Shown: positions 50,201 through 62,200 of the stretch, piece after piece
Layout: every line of letters begins with the position of its first letter
Numbering within the stretch: the stretch's first letter is position 1
Source: Phoronis australis
Lineage: Eukaryota > Phoronida > Phoronidae
Assembly: GCA_002633005.1 (NCBI GenBank)
Contig: NMRA01000250.1
Location: 205,895 to 269,894 of the forward strand
Reading direction: 5' to 3'
Length of the DNA: 64,000 nucleotides
The notes under the pieces: generated by a model
Databases searched by the model: none
Told to the model about the DNA's origin: nothing
The model's input: only the letters and a program-made list of their open reading frames with translations
Position numbers and translations under genes: made by a program

Positions 50201-53200
50201 TGTTTGTTCATTACAGTTAATTACACCACTACAGCTCCCATGTGTGCTGGTTATCAGTTTCGGTGCAACAATGGCAACTGTGTTCCCCGCTATTACCGCT
50301 GTGACGGCCGCGTACAGTGCAGCGATGGGAGTGATGAGCGTAACTGCCCAGGTGAGTTGGTGTTGACTGTGACCGTTTTGTATTGTAATTTGCTGTTACA
50401 GCAGGACATTATTTTGGGTTTGGAGGATTAACTAGTCCCCATAGAATTTCTTTGGATGGTCATAAGTCATTGGTGTACTCCACACACAGTAATCCTTTTG
50501 AAATTGACATGGTGGTCAGTGAAAGCAGTTCTTTATGAATACTGCTCTTAGTCATACAATTGTCTGGGACTGTGTAAGTATACACAGCTTAGCAAAGGGT
50601 TTATGGTCCTGGCTGAGAAGATAATTGTGAACTATTGATTTTGAATAGGGAAGCCTAGAATGTCACTTGAATGGACATCCTTAATTGAAAATGTAATGGT
50701 TTTTGTATGTTAAACTGATTTATTCTTGCATTTAATGTTAATTATGTGATTTTAGTGAAAGAGATCGCAAGTTGCATCATGTTACAAAAACAAAATCAAT
50801 GATGTTTTGTAAAACTGTTGCATCATTTTTGACATGAACAGTCATATCCATTGAAATTTGGGCGTGTTGATTTGCAATGAATATAATTTTTTTCTATTTC
50901 TTTTGAATTTCGCTAAATATACATGTCATGTGACCTAATTAATGATAGATTGGTATGGCTAAAATTCAAAGTCCAAAAACTTGCTGCTTTCAAAAAGATA
51001 AAATTTAATAAGTTAATTTCTATAATTTTTAAAATATTTTTCAGGTATTTATTATCATTGATGACAAGTACAAAAACAAACAAATAAGTACATCCATTCA
51101 TTCATGCATGCACACCTCAGGAGAGACCATTCTCGTATCTCGTATAAAGTAAACAACAGCTAAATGTCAGATACAAAATTTTTATAATGCAATTAATTTC
51201 CCAGCATTATAGCACTCATAGATATATGTTACAAAATTTTCAAAATTAGGTATATTTTTGACATCTCTCCTCGTAAAATGTACTGTTTGACTAGTAAAAG
51301 CAAAGTTAAATAGAAAATCGTGTCTCGTAAAGTTCAAGAATAAGACGTTTGTAAGAGAGACAGTTGGGAAGCCGAATGAGACACTTGAAGTATTTTTCTG
51401 AATTCCTTCCAAAATCTTGTGCAGGGCGACATATCCAAAATTTTGTAAATATTTGGCTTTTTTAGTTCATTAGACTTTTTGATAAGGTCCTACATAACCT
51501 TCAACTAAATAAAGCCGAGAAAATCATGCCAATTCACTTTTACACATAGTGTTCTATGACTGAATACTTCTTGCTCTGGTTGATAAGTTGAGCACCAGTC
51601 ACTACCAGAAAGAGTTCTCTCTGCTGACAGTTGATAACAAACTCAGAACATTGTGTCATCCAAAAGCTGAAGTGAGCTCACAACATCGTGTTTGTGGACA
51701 CGACAGTCTTTCAGGAAACATTGGGAGCTGATCACGTGGGAACGGTGATTCATGTCACTGCCTAGCTGTATCAGGAGTTAATTTTTCTTTGCAGCGTGTG
51801 GCGTAGGGCTATAGTTTGATGTCATGAAAAGACCCCTTTACAGTCGGTATGTCATTAGACGGAACATGTTTTAAACAAAAGTTGTAAAGGGCCTCCTCTT
51901 TCTCTGAAGGCGGTTGGTATGCGGTCCCACGTGACCAGTCGCCACGTTGCATTTTGAAAGTCTCCAGTTGGCCGCTGAACTTGCACATTGAGAAATAGCT
52001 GCCATATTCAATATTTCCTATGACCAACGCACTTTTTAATTTCAGCAAGAACTTGTGACGGAAATCACTTCATGTGCAGTAACCATCGTTGTATACCACG
52101 GTCTTGGGTGTGTGATGGCGATAGAGATTGCGGCCACGGCGAGGATGAATCCGGATGTGGTTTTACAGGTACCTGGATGCGTGGCTCTACCTATTGGTGC
52201 ATCACTAAATCTAGTTAGCGTTGCAACTCTCCTTTTTTGAGGAGTTGAGGTCATTGGGAAAGGAACTACCTCAATTCTTCTCAGAGTTGCTGCACTACCC
52301 TGATGTAGGAAAATGGAATCTAGTTTAGGGAGGGTTACCACCAGTTATTGTTGAATTGGTGAATATTGCTTAACCACATGGTGTTTACGGTAGAAATTTG
52401 TCAGTTTAGGAAGCTTAGAAAATCACTTCCATGGTCACTTTTTGGGGGCAAGATAATTTTTGTGTTTTTAAGGTCATTAAGTACTATGCTTTAAGAATCT
52501 AAAAAGTTCCCAAGGTTTGACTTGGACGTTTTTGAGAAATTTGACCTCAAAAATCTCACTTTTTGCATAATTTGGCACAGAAAACCTGCCATCAAAAATC
52601 AACCAACACTAGACCCAAACTGAATGATAATTTGATTGGGTTTTGTTCATTTGAAGTTACTGGAAGGGAAAAGTGATAAATATTATGACATTAGTTGGAA
52701 AATTGCTCAAAAAAGACTAGTAGAAAATTTTTAGCAGCGCCTCCTTTTGGACAGAAAATATATTGCTATATTCTGAACTACCAGATGAACTATACTAGTG
52801 TTAACCATCTGGAACTTGATAAAGACTTGATATCACAACCTACTCATGAACAACATACAGTTCCAACGTTTCTGTAATGAATTCTCTGCCATCACGTTCA
52901 TTAATTGTCACAATTAATTATCATTACCCACATTGCACTTCATAAGTCAACTCTCACTGGGAACCATACACCATTCAGTCCTGACAACCACGAACATGAT
53001 AAATTGTAAATATTTTTCATTAGGCAACAAATTTAAAGTTTTTTTTAACAACATAGCACACACTTTTTATGTTTGTTCATCCACTCAATTGTTTTTATTC
53101 ATCATTATTGTCATCAAAAGTTGTTTCTTGAGACACCGTGTTCATAATCTCGACACAACTTTGAACATGGCATGCCCGACTTCAAACAAGAGCACACTTT

Positions 53201-56200
53201 TGTACTACAACCTTTTCTTTTTACATTTGCAATTAACATTTTCCATGACATTTCTGAAGCTAAAGGCAGTCATCCAGTGGAAATTCAGACTACCCTACTA
53301 CAAAAGTCACCCTACTGACCAACTGGAGAGTGGAGATGGTGCACTGACATGCTGTTGCAAGGCTTGTTTGTGAATGGCACACTGGTAGTTTGCTGTGTTG
53401 GAATGTAACAGCAAACAATCATGATTAGGAAGCAGAGATGATTCTATCACAGATTTCAACCTGAATATGTGGTAGCGTGCTTAGTTGATGAGTCGCCATA
53501 CAGCTTGCATACAAACGGTTCAATGTCTTCCATGAGTTGACCAGGAAACACAAATTTTGAGTCCAACTTTAATGATAAAGACAAAGATCAAAAAATATCT
53601 CTGCAAGCCTGCACCCTACCCGAAATAAAAAAGTTTTGACAACCTGAATACCGTTTCATCTAAATACCTTCTTACAGTAATCCTATTTAACGGAAATAGA
53701 TAACCAAAATGCTCCTCAGTTTAGGACGCAGTCACTGGCCAAAATCTGAAATTTCATTTTGTCTAAGTGCTCGACAAAAATAAGCAGAGAAATGAGCATC
53801 ATTACTAGCATTGATTGCACAGTGCAGTTGTCTTCAGACAATTTAAAACATAGAAACATTTTTATGATCCTTAACACTGTAGTTCAGCCTTTGAAAATAG
53901 AGGAATGGTCATGTTGGCAATAGTTTTTGTTTGAAATTGAAAAGCGTCTTTTTTACCGTAGAACTAAAATAATTGGAAGAGTAAAAAAATTTCCTACACT
54001 AAAAACTTTAACCTTCAAAATGTGAGATACTGAAATCTGTGCAACATTTGAATTTTCAAGATTAATGAATTACAGAACACAGGCAATATTTCCATTTTTA
54101 TATTTCTCAAATTCCAAACACTGCTCTTGGTTTTACATGAAAAGGATCTCAAAATAGGCCATTAGAAGTTCATAAAAAGCAGTGCTGATCACTCACATGT
54201 ATGTAAAAACTACTGCCAGTACTTTTGAGATTGGGACGGCTATTACTACAAATTTATCAAGCAAAATATTTTTTCTGTGACCTAAGCTAAAGATTATTTA
54301 CCATAAATGACACTTTTTCAAATTAAGAATACGCAGAACTACAAAGTAGAAATAATCGATTCCAACATTGGGCCCTCTCTCCGTGAGCGGTACCTTAAGA
54401 ATTTGTCTCGTTTTCTACTTTTTTTGGAATTTTTGTTTCTGTGAGGCGGACCATTTTACTTTTTTTACCAAATGGGGGGAGGGTCGTTCAAGCTCCAAGA
54501 GCACCCCCCGGGTGCGCGCATGACAAGAGCTCTGTTTTTTCACAAAAACTTTAAACTTATCAGCAATGATACTTCACTTGCACTCAATGTTGATACATTT
54601 GTTTGCAGTAGCCTTAGACAAGGTAAATCTGAAACTTCCAGCTCAGAAATTTGAGCAGAACCCGAGACATGAATGCGGCAAGGGTCAGACATCTTGCCAG
54701 TCTATTGTGAAGTGACACACTTTTTCAATAATTCATAGTTTCAGCAGAGTCCTAGCTGTCTCAAAACTGCTCTTTGCAAAACACAAAATGGTTCAGGCGT
54801 ATGCCAAGAATTGTTTCTGTACTGATCTACAGTACTATGTCTATGATGACACTCGTGGCCACTTGACTTGTCTTTTCTCAATTCCTAACTGCTGCCTGTG
54901 GTTTTTAGCCTTGGCCCTTGGTAATTGCCTATTACTTGCACACTCATCCAAGAATTAAAACTATCCAATGTAGTTAGTAGCCATAGACAAGCTAGCTAAG
55001 CCAGCAGGATAACATCAGCTGACTGTCCTCTGATGAATGTTTTAATGTCAAGCAGACGACTTTTGAAGGGAAAGGTATGGACACAATATTTTCCTGGCAT
55101 TTGATTGGCTGTTCTGATCATTTGCACTGACACCTGGTTGCTAACATATTTGTTGAGGCTGTATTTTTTCCAACTTTTAAATTGAAATTCTTACTAAACG
55201 TGCAAGTGCATTCTTGGGAACTTTTTGGAAATTGACTTTTGAACATCTGTAGATGGGTTTAATGCAAAGTTCCCATTGCCCCCAGAAAGTAGCCACGGAT
55301 AGGAAGTGAGAGATAGGAGAGCTGGGACTATGGCCTAGTTTGGGACACAGTATGGCGAACAGGTGAAATTTTATTTTGTCATTTTTGTCAACAAAAATAA
55401 CATAGGAAAATTTCTTTGCCTTTGTTTTTGTGGTGTAGATATTACCAAATACAATGTGGTAATGTGTTGAGCCTTTGCAACAGTGTGACAAGACTCTGAA
55501 AAATAGAAATATAGCAATTTTAGCAATTGCTGTTTCCCCAATATGAAGAATTTTTACTGTAAACTTGGGACTGAATTTCCTTATGGTACCCAAGTCCACG
55601 TTTTGTATTGGGCATGTGTATCACAGTTGTCTGGTTGAGAACTAATAGTGAAAAAGTGACTTTGCATTGTGCTCTATGGAGACCTGGCAAAGGTAACAGC
55701 ACTTTACATTGTACTCTATGGAGACCTGGCAAAAGTAACAGCAGGTAAATTCCAATGAATCAGAGCTCTCTTGATAATACTTTTGCCGTCAGTAAAATGA
55801 ATACTATGGGATTGTTTGGACACAGAAACTTTCAGATTATTCATGAAATTAGCTTTTAACCATCGTATTTCAGCATCATTGGTTGGCTGATGATGTAGTG
55901 ATTGGTGTTTGTTATAACTGGCGATTGTATTGATATTAAAGGTTTGTTAAATGAAATAATAAGATTTGCATTTGGGCCTTGTGTGGACGTAGTGAATGTG
56001 ACTGTCCTTGACAAAATTTTCACCTTCAACATGGACGTCTTATAATGCATTCCTGAGGAAGAAAAAATGAGCTTGTGGCAATCCTGAGTGTGTTGGGAAT
56101 GGTATATTCGGTTATTTGTTGACAATCCCGATGATATCTTTTGAAAAATGTTGGTTTTAATGACTCATTAGCAGTTGTACAGCTGAATAATGCCTTTTTC

Positions 56201-59200
56201 TATTTGTTGGATGGGACGAACTACCCTTGACAAGAGCTGTAATAAAAGTAACAAAATACGTTGTGTTTTAGTGATTTTATATTTAATCACCAATTCTTAT
56301 TGTTGTGTGTTGGAAATTTGTTGAAAGCAAGGTTGGTGACTTATCAGATACGTTTAAAATACCATGCCATTTATGGAGTGGAATTTAGCTTCGACCACAG
56401 AGCGTTAGTCAGTGACTGGGGGGGGGGGGTTCCAGGCTTGATTATTCTCTTGGGTTGATGTCAGAAAATCCCTTTTTCTTGATCATGATATCTCTTTAGC
56501 AGGCTTTGCTCTCCCATCCACTTATTTGGGAAACGCTTATGAATTGGTTTGTTTTTTATTTACCAAATTAAATAATCGAGGTGATGAACAAAAACTGTGG
56601 ACACAGTCATGTATATAGACAGCAAACACGAGCATTTGCTGTAAATATTCCTTTTTTATTTCTAGTTTTGATAATTTTGTCCGTTTAACATGTCTCTTTT
56701 GAAAAGTTGAATCAGTATTTTTGTCATGTCGTGTTTGTTTGTATTTCAGATGTGGCCACCTGTGGTCCCAACGACTACAGCTGCGCAATATCGGGAGGGT
56801 GTATCCCGCGCAGATGGCTGTGTGATGGAAAAGTCGACTGTGCAGACCGTTCAGATGAACAGGGCTGTATTACTAATACTGGTACGTTAATTCAGACTTG
56901 AACAGGGCTGTATTACTACTACTGATAGGTTAATTCAGACTTGAACAGGGCTGTATTACTACTACTGGTAGGTTAATTCAGACTTGAACAGGGCTGTATT
57001 ACTACTACTGGTAGGTTAATTCAGACTTGAACAGGGCTGTATTACTACTACTGGTAGGTTAATTCATACTTGAACAGGGCTGTATTACTACTACTGGTAG
57101 GTTAATTCAGACTTGGGGGAGTGGGTGTCACATAGAAAGCTTTTGCCAGGACGTGCAGCTGATACCATGCACTATGAGATTGGTGCTGTAGTTCTCTTTA
57201 TTGCCACTAGATGGTAGTGTTTGCCTTTGATAAGGCAACAATCAAAGTACCGATTACAACTCGCATCTGAATTCTTCAGGTCCATAGAGATTAACAACAT
57301 CTATCAAAAATGGGTTAAAGTTTGTGGCTCTTATTCAAGTCGCTATGAACCACATTCTGGTGTTGATAGGTACTCTCTTCACTGACATATTTGCGTTTCT
57401 TAACCCTTATCCTGCACCAGGCGGGTGAGTCAACTTGGCTATAATCCTATACAGCACGATGGGTGCATTCAATCGACTATGATACGCTGGAGCTGCCAGC
57501 TGTAGGTGAGTGCACTCGCCCCGGGACACTTGTGGTTTTCATTCAGAAATTGTGAGAGCCCTGTGTGTTATTTGTGAACATGTGCACTCCACAGTTCACA
57601 GTTTTTCCACATTTCTCTGATTAAAACCATGTGGCTTTGATTACTAGGTTGGGAGATATTGGCAGTCTTATGTTAGTGTAGACATAAATTCATGTTGAAT
57701 GAAGTCAGACATGGGAGGATGACTGTGGATCGGTTTATTTTCACTAAAGCTATGACAAACATGTACATAAAAATATGGGGAAAATCCATTAAATTCTGAA
57801 CAACTTTCATGTTGAATAAGAATTAAAATTATTTAAAATTCTGGTAGCCATACTGGTTTGGCAGCTGAAACCAGAGTTTTGAGACCTGTAATGGACCGTT
57901 TGAATTCCTTACAAGCTTTACATACATAAAGTAAAGCACTTTACATACATAAAGTAAAGCACTTTACATACATAAAGTAAAGCACTTTACATACATAAAG
58001 TAAAGCACTTTACATACATAAAGTAAAGCACTTTCGTTGTACACACAGCTATTTGCAACAACAGCTCAAACGCATTGGCACATATTCAGTGCACACGCAG
58101 TCACTGAATTAAACATTAGTTTGGCTGTAAAGCTGCCCTCTGTCACGAAAATCTGCCCTTGATTTAGGTCACTTACCGTTGTGAAATTGTCTCAAATTGG
58201 TAAAATCTAAAATGCCTTAATCACACTCAGCTACTTGAATGTCTTTGGAAAATTAGAGGCGATTTCAGAACTTTAGAAGAACCAACAATTACTGCTGGAG
58301 TCCTAGCTCTGCACGTTGGCTTGTCATGATGTGTCATTTAATATTCCAAGCATGGTCTTGAGGAGTAGTGACCTGTCAGTTCTTAGCGAACCCAGAAACC
58401 ACTTCTCATGTGAGTAAGGGGCAAGTTGAGACCAATTTTATAGCCACAAGTGGCCTTAATTAAAAGTTGGCTTGCTGGCCAGAAGACGGTTTGTAGTCTC
58501 TATCAGGCAACGTAATTGTCAACTATGTTCGCTTGGGATTTCGCTGATCCTTTTTGATAATGAATTTCGAGAGTTGTCTTGTCATAATTTTGTGTTATTT
58601 TTGCATCTTTTGTAGTTTGGTATTGATTTGTAGCAAACTGACACCGGTGTTAGTGAGTTCTAGTACATGCTATGAAGACTTTCACAACACCCAGTCTGAA
58701 AATTACTTTCGGATTCATTGGAAGCAGTTTTCAAACTGCGCTTCATGGCGCATTTGTAAAGGTGACATTACAGGTTTTCATAATTTTCTTAATTTCCGTT
58801 TCATTCATGTCTCAAAAAGTAATCACAATTTCTGTTTCCAATGTCACAATTCAATGTTTTGTACATTTTAGTGCAAACTGTTTTCTTGTGTCACCTTTTT
58901 ATTTTTGTTGCTCATTATGAACTCGTATCACTCACAAGGAATTGAAACATCCAGCACAGGTCCTCAAACTGTGGAAATGAACTCCACTTAACAGCCACGG
59001 TCTGTCGCAAAAACAACCTGTCCTTCACAAGGCTAGTCTGAAAGCATTTCAATACAGACCGACTTTATACAGTAAGTGTCTTAAATCGAAAATTGTTTTT
59101 TGACCAAAGGCGCGAGTTTATTTCCGGCCTAATTCGGATTACGCACACATGGTTGAAGTGGCGGTGTTTTTCCGAATATTTGTTGGTGTAGCGATTAAGC

Positions 59201-62200
59201 AGTTTCTTGTCCATTTCAGTTGCGCCTTACACCATAGTACCTCAACGGTGTGGATACGGCCAGTTCCAGTGCTCGGTACGGTTTCAGTGTGTGCCCTGGC
59301 AGTTTCGCTGCAATGGACGGTACGAGTGTGGAGACTTGACAGATGAAGCTGGTTGTGGTGGTAAGGGGAGATGGCATGACGAAATGTCTCAGTTTTGAAG
59401 TAGATCGTGTGTTTTTGTTCGATAGATGGTGTATTGTAAGTAGTGGGCTGCAGCATACGTAGAGGCGAGCACACACATCAGTCTTGACCCAATTTTCACA
59501 TCATTTTCGGTGAACAGGCTTTTTGCCATGATTATGACCGCGTAGTCATCATGCATTAACAGAAGCCTTAAAATACAGACAAAATAATACAAGCATGAGC
59601 AAATATTTTGCGCAAAACATTCACGAGGTTCTCGCCATCCTGTCACAATGGAAGTAAATCTCATCGTCTAAAACGCTAAAGTATAATCAGGTTACACATC
59701 CCTGAGATATCTACGATAATATCGGATGCTTACAAGCCATGAACCATCCCACAATGCATTATAAAAATCACTGCAATGCCGTAGACGAAATCCCTTGAAT
59801 TCCATGACTTGTCAAAGGCTGCACCTGCAGTATTAGCGTTGAGACATGATTATTGTATCATAAATGTAAATATTACCGGGTTCTCAAAAATATGCAACTT
59901 GTTTTATCTTTAATTTGCAAAGGCATGTACAGTGTGTCACTTTCAATTGATGAATTAAAAAGTGATTGCTTTGAAGTTTTGCTTGGCTCTCTTTTTGAAG
60001 GATGTGATAACCTGAGAATATTACAAATGCTGCGGAAATTTTTTTGTTTTTTAAAAGAAAGTCATTGCAAAAATGCCAACTTCACGTGAATTTAAAAACG
60101 GCATTCATAGAGAGATTTCTCCTGCCAGTAGATTTAGGTAAATGTTTGCTTTCGGTTAGCAAATTCAGCAAAATTAATAAATACGAAGCAGCAGACATCC
60201 ATAAGAAAGTAATTTTCAAACACTGGCTGAGTGAAACCTCCCACACCTTGATTGTCATGCAACGAAGAATCGTTTAAACACTTACATCCCGTAAGTTTTA
60301 GACGTCCCGTATTATGATGAAGGTACCATGACTAATGTAGCGAGTCTTTCATTTGGCTGTCTGAAAGCTCAATCAATGCTCATGACATTGGATCAAAGTG
60401 CGAGTAGGTTATAAGCAATTTCTTAGCTGTGTATCAATATTATTATTATTATTATTATTACTATTATTTTTACATAATGTGATTAAAATTGTCCGATTGA
60501 TTCCAGGCGATGTTGCTGTGACTGCACTTATGGCGGAGAGAGTCTCGGCCAACTCTGTAACGCTCAGGTGGACTCCTCCGGTTCACCACAGAGGGCTGTC
60601 GTACGTCATCTCCTACAGGTAGGAGGGCGACCAGTGACTATACTCAGACATATACTACCCATAAGTGATATCCAGTCAGATCATCAGATTTTATGGGAGT
60701 ATAACGAAATTGGATTTGCATATCAAAGTGATCACAATGCACCCAATGACAATATGGTTCCCACCGACAACACCAACCGTGTTTCACAGAGAAATATTCT
60801 ACCTGTGATTAATGTTGTTTCTATAACGTTGTTACTTATTCAAAGTAAATAACAAATCCTATCTGTAACGCAAGTAATTGGGATTCAGCTGTTTATCATA
60901 AAGTATGATTAATCCCCAGTTTCTGTCATTTTCTTTTTAAGATATTAGAAAGAGAATTTTATGTTCAAAGAAGGATTTGTTAAGTAATGGTAATTTAAAT
61001 GAACACTAGGCAACCTGGAGGAGTGCGTGCGTGCGTGCGTGTACTTGTGTGTACATTTGCTGACTGCTGTGTTTCGTTCATGCAGAGTTGTAGGTGATGT
61101 CCACTGGTTGAATCACACATCAGGTGGCACTATGTACAAGTTCCCTCGCCTTCGGCCGGCAACGAGATATGAGTTCTTTGTCAAATGGAAGAATGGTTCT
61201 CACATCAGCCTCAAAGCTAGCAGAATCTTGACAGTGCGAACGCTAGATGGACGTAAGTTGGACAAGGACTTGTGTTGGTTATACCCTACGTTAAAGCCCT
61301 ACGCAATGTCATCTGTGAAAACCATCACGATTTTGGTTTACATTTTGTGGTGGAACCCTCTTGAAGCTTTATTTTTAGTACTAATAACACAAAATCATGT
61401 TACTTTAAGGCATTGATTTCATTGACTGTTTCAATAGAAGATTCACCACATGATTTTGTTCAGGGGGTGTGACGTAGTGAACACTATGGCAGGCTTTTAG
61501 TTGCAGTTTTGGTCAACAGGTGTCGATACTCCAGCAGCAGGAGACATTTGTTGTATATGGTATAATATCACCAATCTCGAACAAAAATAATCTCTAGAAT
61601 TGATGTTTTTCATTTCTAAAAGCTAACTTTGTCCCACAATTTCATTTTGATTTGTTTTTGCAGTTCCTTCAGCTCCCACTCATCTTCATGTTGAGAAGTG
61701 CTCCGCTGGCAACCTCTTCTGTCTGAGGATACAGTGGCAGAATCCGAGGGAGCCCAACGGTGACATAACACAATTCTATGTAAGTCTTATGGGTGTTAAC
61801 TGGCTAGGCCTGTGTTTCCTAGACTTGAGTTGAGGAGACGAGACCTGGATACTGCCTCGTCGAACTTCTGTGTCCTGAAAACAAAGCTGAACTACGTGTT
61901 TCAGCATTTTAGTATGAATTTTGAAAGTATTAAGGTTGATTTCTTATATTCATACCTTAAATGGTGCACAGCATTTTTCTTTGAGAGCCCTGTTTTTCGT
62001 GACGTCACTGAGGCTGCACAGCACAAAGAGATATAGGTCATTGGCCATGCAAGTGCACAGTTAACAGATCAACCTGTGCATACTCACAACCTTTTCGCTT
62101 CTCTTCCCTGTGACGGTTATGCATTCCGGGGCCTAGCCAGCCAGTTAGCCATATAAAGACTATTATCAAAATACAGTTCGGTTCCACTCTGTGTTGAGCT

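Noticed and set aside
52933-53373. 146-codon open frame in SORL1 intron 26
   Set aside because: AT-rich, no domain or homology, no splice or start context; long frames of this size occur by chance in a 4.6-kb intron.
56857-58036. Tandem arrays resembling a CRISPR array
   Set aside because: Units are contiguous with no unique spacers, and the genome is eukaryotic.
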